NCBI GenBank assembly: GCA_003166875.1
Contig: PMUN01000359.1
Span: 1,974-57,276, forward strand
Source of the DNA: Bryobacterales bacterium
GTDB lineage: Bacteria; Acidobacteriota; Terriglobia; Bryobacterales; Bryobacteraceae
DNA length: 55,303 bases
Direction of reading: 5' to 3'
The translations under genes were made by a program, and so were the position numbers. Positions 16,808 through 24,943 of the stretch are shown here, in pieces; position 1 is the stretch's first letter, and every line of letters begins with the position of its first letter. The notes beneath the pieces were generated by a model. It was not told the origin of the DNA and did no database searches. It was given only the letters and a program-made list of their open reading frames with translations.

Positions 16808-18139
16808 CTACTGCTTAATCACTGTCCCATCCCTCCGCCGGATCTCCCCCCAGCCGCCGTTCAGCCGCTTCCGCTCGCTTTCCTCGAAGCTTCCGAAAGG
16901 ATACTTGGCCGCGGCCTTCTCATCTACCTCGATGCCCCAGCCTGCCGCGTCGTTAGGATACCAATAGCCGTTTTTCATCACCGGACAACCCTGGAAAACT
17001 TCCTGCGTGCGCTCGTGAAACGCCGAATATTCCTGGATCCCAAAATTGTGGCAGGCCACGTCCAGCGTGATGTTGCACATTGATCCGATCGGCGAAAGAT
17101 CGCCGGGACCATGCCATGCCGTCCGCACGTTGAACGCCTCGCCCAGGGCCGCAACCTTGCGCGCGGGCGTCAGCCCTCCCACCATGGACGGATGAATGCG
17201 GATGAAATCGATCAGCCGTTCGGAAATCAGCGGCGTCCATTCCAACGGATGCGTGAACAGCTCCCCCATCGCCAGTTGCGTGGCGCACTGCTTGCGAATC
17301 AGCCGGAAATAATCGATGTCTTCGGGCGCAAGCACATCCTCCAGGAAGAATAACCGGAACTTCTCCACATCCTTGGCGAATCGCACAGCTTGTATCGGAT
17401 GCAATCGCTCATGAACATCGTGCAGCAGCTCGATCTCCTCGCCCAGCTCCGTCCGGCTGGCTTCAAAAAGCTGCAATGCCCGCCGCATGTAGGCTGCCGG
17501 CTCAAACACCGGACCATCATGCAGCGCCGCAACGGCAGCGTTCCCACGGCTCGCGCCATATCCTGCCATTCCTGGAACGCCCACCTGCACGCGCACATGC
17601 CGGAAGCCCTGCTCGATAATTCGCCGCGCGTTCGCGATGGTCTCCGGAATCTCTGCGCCGGCAGCGTGCGTATAACAATCGGCCGCTTCGCGGCATTTCC
17701 CACCGAGCAACTCATACACCGGCATACCAGCTTGCCGCCCCTTGATGTCCCACAGCGCCATGTCGACGCCCGCGATGGCGTTGTTCAACACCGGGCCATT
17801 GCGCCAATAGGAGCTGTCGTAGCAGGCATGCCAGATATCGTCAATCCGATCGGTAGCTCGCCCCAGCAGAAACGGCTTCAAATATTTCTCAACCGCTGGA
17901 ACAACCAAATCCGCGCGCTGCGTAAACGTGGCGCATCCGTAGCCGTACAATCCATCTTGGTCCGTAGTAATCTTCACCACCACCAGCCGCAGTCCTTGCG
18001 GCGCAGTCGCGATAACGCTAATGTCTTTGATGCGAGGAACAGCCAACCCACGCGTAGCGCGCTCCACCTTAGCCTGCGCCGCCAATTCCCGCATTGCGAG
18101 AAAGCCGCCAGCCGCCTTCAGCAGATCGCGGCGCTTCAT
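16808..18139 (-). CDS. Tat-exported mannonate-dehydratase-like enolase-superfamily enzyme
   Basis: The 443-residue protein starts with a twin-arginine signal (MKRRDLLKAAGGFLAM), suggesting export of the folded enzyme. The body matches the ManD/RspA branch of the mandelate racemase group: YGYGCATFTQR near the N-terminus, AIAGVDMALWDIKGRQAGMP, HDVHERLHP with acidic metal ligands, FFLEDVLAPED, and TAWHGPGDLSPIG. Members dehydrate D-mannonate or D-gluconate, but many have no or low activity, so the substrate is uncertain. Its ATG overlaps the ccmD stop (ATGA), so it is translated from the cytochrome c maturation operon, an unexpected partnership. Confidence 0.88.
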   Translation of the reverse strand: MKRRDLLKAAGGFLAMRELAAQAKVERATRGLAVPRIKDISVIATAPQGLRLVVVKITTDQDGLYGYGCATFTQRADLVVPAVEKYLKPFLLGRATDRIDDIWHACYDSSYWRNGPVLNNAIAGVDMALWDIKGRQAGMPVYELLGGKCREAADCYTHAAGAEIPETIANARRIIEQGFRHVRVQVGVPGMAGYGASRGNAAVAALHDGPVFEPAAYMRRALQLFEASRTELGEEIELLHDVHERLHPIQAVRFAKDVEKFRLFFLEDVLAPEDIDYFRLIRKQCATQLAMGELFTHPLEWTPLISERLIDFIRIHPSMVGGLTPARKVAALGEAFNVRTAWHGPGDLSPIGSMCNITLDVACHNFGIQEYSAFHERTQEVFQGCPVMKNGYWYPNDAAGWGIEVDEKAAAKYPFGSFEESERKRLNGGWGEIRRRDGTVIKQ

Positions 18140-18297
18140 CGTTTCGGCTCGTGCTCGCGATCGTCCACCATTCGTTTGACGCGGTCTAGTTCCGCCCGCA
18201 GCTTCCGCTCCCGCAAGGCGATCGAGATCACATAGATGATCACCACCAGCCAGGCGACCAGAAAACCGTAAAACATGAACGTGTAGTTTTGGTCCAT
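18136..18297 (-). CDS. ccmD: CcmD-like small heme-exporter subunit
   Basis: This 53-residue gene is too short for the ORF track. It begins MDQNYTFMFYGFLVAWLVV: a short periplasmic N-terminus, one membrane helix (about residues 9-28) and a basic, charged cytoplasmic tail ending EPKR. That topology is the CcmD pattern, and it sits 10 nt after ccmC. CcmD helps release holo-CcmE from the CcmABC complex. Its stop overlaps the start of the following enolase-superfamily gene. Confidence 0.85.
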   Translation of the reverse strand: MDQNYTFMFYGFLVAWLVVIIYVISIALRERKLRAELDRVKRMVDDREHEPKR

Positions 18298-18307
18298 GAC
18301 AATCTCC

Positions 18308-18991
18308 TCAAAAAGCGTGCGCGTACCGCCGCATCGTATCGATCTCTCGCTGCATAGCTTCCTGACGCATCCGGATCAACACCAGCACCGTGGCCAGCAT
18401 TATGAGAGCGAGGAAGTTCCACCAGATGGGCGCTTCCATGCCAGGCGCCATTCCACCGCCGCTGCGAATGCTCAACACCGGGCCAGGATGCTGCGTCCGG
18501 AACCACTCGATCGACTTCCAGACGATCACAACATCCACGCACGCGAATATCGACAGTACCGCGCACAATCTGGCCCGTGTGGTCGGATCGTCAATCGCGC
18601 GCCGCAGCATCAGGTAGCCGACGTACAGCAGCCAGCAGATGAAGAACGACGTGAGCCGGTAGTCCCAGGTCCACCAGATGCCCCAGATGATGCGGCCCCA
18701 AATGCTGCCGGTAATCAAGGTAATTGTGGTGAATGCAAACGAGACCTCAGTAATGGAGGCCGCTACCGAATCGAAGCGCAAATCCTTCTTGATCAGATAC
18801 CCGACGCTACAGAACATCGCCAGGAAGAATCCCGCGAATGACGTGATTGCCGACGGCACATGGAAATAGATGATGCGGAAGATCGCGCCCTGATTCAGCT
18901 CGTCCGGCACCTTCAGAAACATGGTGTGCAGATTCCAGCTCAAGATCAGTCCCGACAGCACCGAAAGAGCCAAAATGATTTTCAGTCGCAT
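18308..18991 (-). CDS. ccmC: Heme exporter protein CcmC
   Basis: The 227-residue membrane protein has six predicted helices and the tryptophan-rich heme-handling motif (WGRIIWGIWWTWDYRLTS) between helices. The conserved histidine in the first external loop is in YFHVPSAIT. CcmC binds heme at the outer face of the membrane and loads it on CcmE. The gene lies 5 nt after ccmB and 10 nt before ccmD. Confidence 0.95.
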   Translation of the reverse strand: MRLKIILALSVLSGLILSWNLHTMFLKVPDELNQGAIFRIIYFHVPSAITSFAGFFLAMFCSVGYLIKKDLRFDSVAASITEVSFAFTTITLITGSIWGRIIWGIWWTWDYRLTSFFICWLLYVGYLMLRRAIDDPTTRARLCAVLSIFACVDVVIVWKSIEWFRTQHPGPVLSIRSGGGMAPGMEAPIWWNFLALIMLATVLVLIRMRQEAMQREIDTMRRYAHAF

Positions 18992-18996
18992 AGTTT

Positions 18997-19677
18997 TTAC
19001 CCCACTAATACGATTTCAACTAGCGCTAACGACAAAGCCGTAAAGATTACATCAAACCCAGCCAACAGCTTGAACCAGATCTGATCGTCAGTTTCGAGCG
19101 GATCGCCGGCAATCAACACCGTGCTGAGCCGGATCGCGCCCAACAACGCGGGGATCAGCATGGGATAGACCAGCGTCGGCAACATCAACTCCCGCAGTCG
19201 CAGATTCACCGTCATGGCGCTGAACAGCGTCCCAATCACCGTGATTCCCCAGGTCCCGAGCAACATGACCAAGAACAGTAATCCCCACCGCGCGGGCCAG
19301 CGAGCATTATAGAAAATAATGAACACCGGGAAGCTGACGCATTCCACCACCATCAGCAGCAGATAGTTCGCCAGACATTTCCCAAAAAACAATTGCGCGC
19401 CGCTGGCCGGCGACGAGATCAGCGCATCCAGGCAATCGTTCACCAGCTCGCGCGCGAAGCTGCGATTGAGGATCAGTGTTCCGGCGAACGCATACACCAG
19501 CCACAGCAACCCTCCGGATATTTCCCGCACCTGGTCGGAACCCGGATCGAAGGCGAAGCTGAACAGCATCAGGATCACCAGCGCGAACGAGAGCGACGCG
19601 TTGACCGTTTCCTTGCTCCGAATCTCCGACCGCAGGTCCTTGCCCGCGATGGCCAGCGCCTGTTGGAGAAACGTCAT
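18997..19677 (-). CDS. ccmB: Heme exporter protein CcmB (ABC permease)
   Basis: The 226-residue protein has six hydrophobic helices and CcmB features: AGKDLRSEIRSKE at the N-terminus, RSFARELVNDCLDALISSP in the first cytoplasmic loop, and TLVYPMLIPALLGAIR near the C-terminus. It forms the ABC transporter with CcmA that drives release of heme-loaded CcmE. Its start overlaps the ccmA stop by 4 nt. Confidence 0.95.
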   Translation of the reverse strand: MTFLQQALAIAGKDLRSEIRSKETVNASLSFALVILMLFSFAFDPGSDQVREISGGLLWLVYAFAGTLILNRSFARELVNDCLDALISSPASGAQLFFGKCLANYLLLMVVECVSFPVFIIFYNARWPARWGLLFLVMLLGTWGITVIGTLFSAMTVNLRLRELMLPTLVYPMLIPALLGAIRLSTVLIAGDPLETDDQIWFKLLAGFDVIFTALSLALVEIVLVG

Positions 19678-20372
19678 GCTTCTCCATAGTGACGATACAG
19701 CCAGCCCGGATCTTCCAACATCTCGCGCGAGCGCTCTCCGCGGAATGCCAATTTTCCTCGATTGATCAACGCCACATCGGTTGCCAGTTCCAGAGCCTCA
19801 CGCAGTTGGTGCGTGGACATGATGATAGTCCGGCCTTCCGCCAGCGCACCTTTCAGCAGCCCTTGCAGCACCGCGATAGCACGATCATCCAACGCCGTGA
19901 AAGGTTCGTCCAGCAGCAGAAGTGAGGGATTATGCAGGAACGCGCGAGCTACCGCCAGCCGCTGTCGCATCCCACGCGAGAATTCGCGCACCAGGCCGTC
20001 GCTAACGCGGTCCAACCCCGTGCGCTCCAACCATTCCATCGCGATCTGGCGCGGATTCTCCATCCCGTACAAGCGCGCGAACAGCCGCAGGTTCTCGAAC
20101 GCCGAAAGTTCTTCATAGACGCCGATGCCGTGGCCCAACACCCCAATCCGCGCCCGGGTCTTCTCCGCCCGCGCATCCCCGCCCAAAATCGTGATGCTGC
20201 CCTTAGCGGCCTTCGACAAACCGGCCAGCATCCGCAGCAGCGTAGTCTTCCCGGCCCCATTGCGCCCCAGCAGCGCGAGACAAGCCCCGCCCTCTACATT
20301 GAAGCTGATATCCTTGAGCGCCGGAAAGTCACCATAAAATTTCCAGACACCCTCAATCGCGACCGCGCTCAT
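19674..20372 (-). CDS. ccmA: Heme exporter ATP-binding protein CcmA
   Basis: The start is taken as the ATG at 20372 (MSAVAIEGVWKFYG), because the upstream part of the frame is a repeat; the product has 232 residues. Walker A is GRNGAGKTTLL, the signature is FSRGMRQRLAVARA, Walker B is LLLLDEPFTALD and the switch His is in STHQLREA. It hydrolyses ATP for the CcmABC complex. A short palindromic repeat sits directly upstream and separates ccmA from the upstream operon part. Confidence 0.95.
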   Translation of the reverse strand: MSAVAIEGVWKFYGDFPALKDISFNVEGGACLALLGRNGAGKTTLLRMLAGLSKAAKGSITILGGDARAEKTRARIGVLGHGIGVYEELSAFENLRLFARLYGMENPRQIAMEWLERTGLDRVSDGLVREFSRGMRQRLAVARAFLHNPSLLLLDEPFTALDDRAIAVLQGLLKGALAEGRTIIMSTHQLREALELATDVALINRGKLAFRGERSREMLEDPGWLYRHYGEA

Positions 20373-20381
20373 GCGAATTCT

Positions 20382-20454
20382 GGCCGCGAATGAACGCAAA
20401 TAAACGCAAATAACCTCGTGCCCGATTCGCGTTCATTCGCGTTCATTTGCGGCC
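20382..20454. repeat. Inverted repeat of GAATGAACGC units
   Basis: The left arm (GGCCGCGAATGAACGCAAAT...) and right arm (...ATTCGCGTTCATTTGCGGCC) form an imperfect palindrome of about 73 bp. The unit fills the gap between the stop codon at 20454 and the ccmA start. A half-unit of the same sequence is at 36564-36593, where it forms the end of tsaE. Confidence 0.8.
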
Positions 20455-21497
20455 TATCCTTTTTTCGGTGAACTGCGGTACAACGCCACCGACCCCGCTG
20501 CCAAGGTCGCGAACGCTATCCCCAGGATCAGGTACAGCCGATCGTAAATACGCGGCTTCACTTCCTGGATGGTTGGCGCACCGTTGTCTTCTTCCGATCC
20601 AGATCCCGATCCCAACGCTTCGGCGGCCGGCTGCAGCCCACCCGTGCCTTCCACCGTAACCTTGTATTCGTTCCCCTTGATGCGGTAGATACTGGCCTGC
20701 GTCTTCGGCTCCTGTCCGGCTAGTTCCAGGTTGTCGCCCTTTACGGTCACTCCGGTCGGAATCACCAAGTCTGATGCTCCCTCCGCGTGCAGGATCTTAC
20801 CCGAAAAGATCAGCGGATTCGCCACAGGAATCGTGTAGTTGAGATCGAAGCGCGTCTCTCCCGGCTTGATCGGATAGTCCACCTTGTAAATGTTCGCCTG
20901 GGCCGTCTTCTGAGCTGGCCGCTGGATCGGCATGCCACCGGGAGCGTTGATTGTAACGCTCACTTTCTCGTGCGCTTCAGGAGGCAGATAAAAACGGAAC
21001 GACCCATTGGCCGAGTCGTTGTAAGTAAGCTTCGGATCGCCCTGATACAGGATGCCCTCGCTCACCGCCATCTCGCTCGCCCCAGGTTGCAGCACAATAA
21101 AATGCTGGCTCACTTTCGCAGTGCCAGGCTTATTGGTGGATTGGAAAACATCCACTTCGACACCGTGCGTGGGCGTGCCGGGCATCATCACCTTGGTGTA
21201 CAAAACACCACTAAAAATCGCTTGAATGAGCGCGGGACCTTGCGTGTCCTTATTGAACCGGAACTTCCCCTCCGCATCGGTCTTAGCGCTGGCCAGCGTC
21301 TGCATCCCGCCCTGCCCAGGCTGCACGAGTTGCAAGATGGTCCCCACCGACGGCTGCCCAGTAGTGCGATTAATCACGGTCCCATCAACAGCCGCAAATG
21401 CCGAAACACAAAAGAGCCACGGATACACACGGATGCACACAGATTTCCGAAAACATCCGTGTCCATCCGTGTCCATCCGTGACCAATTTCTCTTCAT
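20454..21497 (-). CDS. Secreted carboxypeptidase-regulatory-like protein with C-terminal anchor
   Basis: The start is the ATG at 21497, overlapping the previous stop as ATGA; the product has 347 residues. The N-terminus is unusual: residues 5-25 (SRMDTDGHG...CIRVYPWLF) are encoded by a dispersed repeat that seems to supply the hydrophobic core of the signal sequence. Next come a carboxypeptidase-regulatory-like beta-sandwich (VDGTVINRTTGQPSVGTIL), two further beta-rich stretches, an acidic Ser/Gly linker and one membrane helix (LYLILGIAFATLAAGSVALY). It lies between ccmH-zinc ribbon and ccmA, so it is probably a periplasmic membrane protein made with the Ccm machinery. No known Ccm subunit matches it. 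Confidence 0.78.
   Translation of the reverse strand: MKRNWSRMDTDGHGCFRKSVCIRVYPWLFCVSAFAAVDGTVINRTTGQPSVGTILQLVQPGQGGMQTLASAKTDAEGKFRFNKDTQGPALIQAIFSGVLYTKVMMPGTPTHGVEVDVFQSTNKPGTAKVSQHFIVLQPGASEMAVSEGILYQGDPKLTYNDSANGSFRFYLPPEAHEKVSVTINAPGGMPIQRPAQKTAQANIYKVDYPIKPGETRFDLNYTIPVANPLIFSGKILHAEGASDLVIPTGVTVKGDNLELAGQEPKTQASIYRIKGNEYKVTVEGTGGLQPAAEALGSGSGSEEDNGAPTIQEVKPRIYDRLYLILGIAFATLAAGSVALYRSSPKKG
21414..21484. repeat. Dispersed CACGGATG repeat inside a coding region
   Basis: The left arm CACGGATACACACGGATG and the right arm CATCCGTGTCCATCCGTG form an imperfect palindrome. It lies wholly inside the 5' part of the gene at 20454-21497 and encodes the MDTDGHG...SVCIRVYPWLF stretch. The same type of phantom peptide is common in translated intergenic repeats of other bacteria, from general knowledge; no database search was run. 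Confidence 0.75.
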
Positions 21498-21904
21498 AAC
21501 GCCATCGCCTTCCCGCACTCCCCGCAAAATTTCAGCGGCTGCGCGAACGTAGCCCCGCAGTGCGGACATTTCTTGCCGCCAGGCTTGGGTTTAGCTACCG
21601 CAACGGCCGGCGCAGCAGCGGCCTTGGTCTTCACCGCGGGCCCGGTAGAATCAATCTCCGCCAACACCTTCGCCAGCTCCCGCTGCAGATCCAGCTTCGT
21701 TTTCTGATAGTCCGCGTCCGATAGCTTGCCCACCCGAAATTCGAATTGCAAATCGCGCAGGTTCTCGTATATCTGGGCCTTGCGCTGTTCCAAGTGCGCT
21801 GTGGGCGACGCTGCCGGCGCTTCCGGAATGTCCCGGCCTCGAACCAGTAAAGTGAAAACGATTGTTCCTGCAGTAAGAAGGATAGCGGCTACGAGGACCA
21901 TCAA
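21494..21904 (-). CDS. Membrane-anchored coiled-coil protein with zinc ribbon (CcmI-like position)
   Basis: The 136-residue protein has an N-terminal membrane helix, then a predicted helical stretch (LEQRKAQIYENLRDLQFEF) that resembles the CcmI/CycH N-terminal region (KxxxYENLRDLxxEFxxGKLxxxDY). An Ala/Pro linker follows, and finally a double CxxC zinc ribbon (CPHCGATF, CGECGKAM). It overlaps ccmH by 4 nt. CcmI normally has TPR repeats that bind apocytochrome; those are absent here and replaced by the zinc ribbon. It may chaperone apocytochrome c or CcmH, which is inference. Confidence 0.75.
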   Translation of the reverse strand: MMVLVAAILLTAGTIVFTLLVRGRDIPEAPAASPTAHLEQRKAQIYENLRDLQFEFRVGKLSDADYQKTKLDLQRELAKVLAEIDSTGPAVKTKAAAAPAVAVAKPKPGGKKCPHCGATFAQPLKFCGECGKAMAL

Positions 21905-22368
21905 TCGAGCTTTTCCACTTCTTTCTCGATTTGATCGTGATACCGGCTTAGCTCAGGGTCATCCATGGAAGCTGCCCCTGCAACCGCCCCTTTGCGGCTG
22001 TACCTGCGTATCACCCACACGACGAGAATCAGTCCGAGTATGGCAGCCGAGTACATGGAGAGTGAGCCCATCATACCGGGTGGATTTGCGACAACCTCTT
22101 TCCCTTGCTCCCGCGCGAACTGATCCAGTATCGCCTGGTCCGAGAATCCAGCCGATTGCAGCTTCAGAATCTTTTTCTTGTTGTCCCAGCAGGTTCGGCA
22201 AGGATAAGGTTCCATGCGGCATGCCATATTCATCTTGCACCCACATGGGCAGAGCAATTTCTCTGCCACTCGATTCACCGCCGGACTCTCCAACTCCTCG
22301 GCGCTCTGAGCGAAACTCGGCGCCACGAAAAGGGCGAAAACGAGAAAACTATTTCTCAACCGGCGCAT
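21901..22368 (-). CDS. ccmH: Cytochrome c maturation thiol protein CcmH
   Basis: The 155-residue protein has a signal or anchor helix (residues 8-20), a periplasmic domain with a Cys-rich motif (LLCPCGCKMNMAC, Cys40, 42, 44, 50 and then Cys57, 60) and a C-terminal membrane helix. Classical CcmH has LRCxxC; this Cys-rich variant is seen in several non-proteobacterial lineages. It keeps apocytochrome CxxCH thiols reduced before heme attachment. It overlaps the 3' end of ccmF by 20 nt. Confidence 0.88.
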   Translation of the reverse strand: MRRLRNSFLVFALFVAPSFAQSAEELESPAVNRVAEKLLCPCGCKMNMACRMEPYPCRTCWDNKKKILKLQSAGFSDQAILDQFAREQGKEVVANPPGMMGSLSMYSAAILGLILVVWVIRRYSRKGAVAGAASMDDPELSRYHDQIEKEVEKLD

Positions 22369-24364
22369 GTTTCTGCGTCACTCCGATCACTTGCGTCCGC
22401 GCGTAAGACAGCCGCACCTTGCTCGGGATCAAACATACCAGCGTTCCCATCGCCAGCACCCAGAACCCAATCCAGATCCAGGTGACCAATGGAAAGGTGT
22501 ACGCCTGAATTACCGCGCGCTGATTATCATTCGAAATCCCGGCGAAGTTCAGATACAAATCTTCGTTGAGGCGCCGCCGGATAGACACTTCTGAAGTCGG
22601 CTGCTGGCTGGATTTGTATAAACGCCGCTCCGGCTCCATGGTCCCGAGCGACTTCCCGCCTTCGGATGCCTCAACCACCAGCTTCTGCCAAACATAATTG
22701 TCGTTCTCGCCCTTCAACATATCGGCGATTCGCAGCGTGTAGTGCCCCAGTTGAAAACTGCCTCCGGGAGCTACTTCTTTAGTGACATTCTGGTTGAATG
22801 CCGCACCCGTGTACCCAATAAACATGAACACAATGCCCATGTGCACCACGTACCCGCCGTAGCGCCGCGTGTTGCGATGCGTCAGCTCAATCGTCGCCGG
22901 AATCAGTCCGATCCCGCTCTTGGCTTTGATCGCCGAAGCGCCTTTCCAGAATTCGGAAAAGATCGTCGCTGTAACGAACATGCACAGCCCGAACGAGACC
23001 AGAGCGAATGGATGCTCATAAACGCCTGCAATCGCCAACCCGACCATCACAACCAGCGCCGCAATGGACGGCCAGAAGAACGCGCGCCGCAAGCTTTCAA
23101 TCGAGCTCCTACGCCAAGCGATCAGCGGCCCAACCCCCGTCAGAAATAGCAGGCCCAATCCAATAGGAACATTGATGCGATTGAAAAACGGCGCGTCCAC
23201 GCTGATCTTCTCGCCCGTCACGGCTTCTGAAATCACAGGGAACAATGTGCCCCACAGCACCGCGAAGCAGCTCGCCAGCAGGATCAGGTTATTGAACATG
23301 AAGCTGGATTCGCGCGACACCACGCTCTCCAAATTCGCTTCGCTCTTCAGATAACTCAGCCGATCCAGAATCAGGTAAATGGTCGCCGCGATTCCGATCG
23401 CTAGAAACACTACGAAGTAGGTTCCAATCGGCGATTGCGCGAAGGCGTGCACCGAGCTCACTACACCGGACCGCGTCAAAAACGTCCCGAAGATGCAAAG
23501 GAAGAAGGTGGCTGAAATCAGCACCATGTTCCAGACCTTCATCATGCCCTTCTTTTCCTGCATCATCACCGAATGCAGAAACGCCGTCGCGGTGATCCAC
23601 GGCAGCAACGAGGCATTTTCAACCGGATCCCAGGCCCAGTATCCGCCCCAGCCCAACACCGCGTACGCCCAGCCCTGCCCCAACAAGATGCCCGTACTCT
23701 GGAACAGCCACGTCACAATGGTCCACCGCCGCGTGGTATGTATCCATGAATCGCCCGGCTGCTTGGTGATCAACGATCCCATCGCGAATGCGAACGGCAC
23801 CGTGAATCCCACGTATCCCAGATACAGCATCGGAGGATGAATCACCATCGTCCAGTACTGCAGCAACGGGTTCAGGCCCTTCCCCATTCCCTCCACGATG
23901 TTGCCGCGCCCAGCGATCAAAATCTGGAACGGGCTGAACACGAACGCAATCAGGATCAGGAAAAATGTCTCAGTGGCCATCAACACCGACGTGACCCACG
24001 GCATCATATCCCGGAACTTTCGCCGGTTCATGAAAACTACTATGGCCGAATAGGTCGCGAGCAGCCACGCCCACAACAGCAGCGATCCTTCCTGGCCCCC
24101 CCACCACGCCGTGAACTTGTAGATCTTCGACATGGATGCGTCCGTGTGCGCCGCGACGTAACCCATTCGGAAATCGCCTGTCAGGAGGGAGTATATAAGG
24201 ATGCCGGAAGCGATGGTCAGCAGAATCCAGGTGGAGTAGACGGACCGTTCCGCGCTTACCACCAGAAACGGTTTCTTCCGCAGCTTGCCGACCACGGAAC
24301 CAATTACTGCGTAGATGGCAAAGCAAAACGCGAGCAGTATCGCGAGAGCGCCTATGTTTTCCAT
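22349..24364 (-). CDS. ccmF: Cytochrome c heme lyase subunit CcmF
   Basis: The 671-residue protein has about 14-15 membrane helices. The WWD heme-handling domain is seen in WGWGGYWAWDPVENASLLPW-type sequence near residue 230, and a second Trp-rich motif (WWGGQEGSLLLWAW) lies near residue 88. Conserved external histidines are present, including those in MVIHPPMLYLGY and LTRSGVVSSVHAFA. With CcmH it ligates heme to apocytochrome. Length is typical. It is the second gene of the ccm operon. Confidence 0.97.
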   Translation of the reverse strand: MENIGALAILLAFCFAIYAVIGSVVGKLRKKPFLVVSAERSVYSTWILLTIASGILIYSLLTGDFRMGYVAAHTDASMSKIYKFTAWWGGQEGSLLLWAWLLATYSAIVVFMNRRKFRDMMPWVTSVLMATETFFLILIAFVFSPFQILIAGRGNIVEGMGKGLNPLLQYWTMVIHPPMLYLGYVGFTVPFAFAMGSLITKQPGDSWIHTTRRWTIVTWLFQSTGILLGQGWAYAVLGWGGYWAWDPVENASLLPWITATAFLHSVMMQEKKGMMKVWNMVLISATFFLCIFGTFLTRSGVVSSVHAFAQSPIGTYFVVFLAIGIAATIYLILDRLSYLKSEANLESVVSRESSFMFNNLILLASCFAVLWGTLFPVISEAVTGEKISVDAPFFNRINVPIGLGLLFLTGVGPLIAWRRSSIESLRRAFFWPSIAALVVMVGLAIAGVYEHPFALVSFGLCMFVTATIFSEFWKGASAIKAKSGIGLIPATIELTHRNTRRYGGYVVHMGIVFMFIGYTGAAFNQNVTKEVAPGGSFQLGHYTLRIADMLKGENDNYVWQKLVVEASEGGKSLGTMEPERRLYKSSQQPTSEVSIRRRLNEDLYLNFAGISNDNQRAVIQAYTFPLVTWIWIGFWVLAMGTLVCLIPSKVRLSYARTQVIGVTQKHAPVEK

Positions 24365-24391
24365 GCGGGTTTAGTTCCTCTAGAATGCACG

Positions 24392-24408
24392 GCAGGCACC
24401 TCGCCTGC
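24392..24408. repeat. REP-like hairpin GCAGGC-ACCTC-GCCTGC
   Basis: A 6-bp perfect stem lies between ccmE and ccmF and resembles the 13962-13981 hairpin. It could tune expression between the two genes, but nothing in the sequence proves it. Confidence 0.5.
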
Positions 24409-24422
24409 GATTTCACCGGATG

Positions 24423-24845
24423 CTATATTCCGGCCCGGTTCGCGTCCTTCTTCAGTTGCGGCTTGGCTTCGTATTTCGATGCGCACTTAGCCTGGATCTT
24501 GTTTGCTTGAAACACGCCGTCCGGCCCCAGCTTCCCGTCCGCCAAAGCCTGAGCGCCGTCCTTGAACGTGTCCGGCAACGGATCGATCCCGCTGTAAACC
24601 ACCTTCAGCGTCTTGGATTCCTGATGCATCACAAATGTCACTTCAGCGCCATTGCGAACAATCGATCCCGGCTGCACATCGCCACCTACGCGAAGCCGTT
24701 TTCCTTTGGCCTGATCGCCCATCTGACCGAGTTCCGCGATCGTCTTGTAGTAAGTCTTGCTGTCGCTGATGCCGCCCATCGCCAGCCATACCAGCACGCC
24801 CAGAATCACAGCCACCAAAGCGCCAAACTTCGCGTACGTGTTCAT
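24423..24845 (-). CDS. ccmE: Heme chaperone CcmE, CxxxY variant
   Basis: The 140-residue protein has an N-terminal membrane anchor (residues 7-24), an OB-fold domain (RLRVGGDVQPGSIVRNG; FVMHQESKTLKVVYSG) and the C-terminal heme-binding region. In most CcmE the heme-binding residue is His in HxxxY; here the motif is KIQAKCASKYEAK, so Cys121 replaces His and Tyr125 is kept. The CxxxY form is known from archaea and Desulfovibrio, where it was reported with a Ccm system lacking CcmH and CcmG. In this operon CcmH is present and CcmG is absent. It is the first gene of the ccm operon. Confidence 0.93.
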   Translation of the reverse strand: MNTYAKFGALVAVILGVLVWLAMGGISDSKTYYKTIAELGQMGDQAKGKRLRVGGDVQPGSIVRNGAEVTFVMHQESKTLKVVYSGIDPLPDTFKDGAQALADGKLGPDGVFQANKIQAKCASKYEAKPQLKKDANRAGI

Positions 24846-24943
24846 ATTTACTCCTAAAAACTCAGTATAACGCCGAGAAGCAATCGAGGGACCACGTATA
24901 ACCCTAGCAGAACAATATATCAGGACTTAGCAGTTGGGTCATC

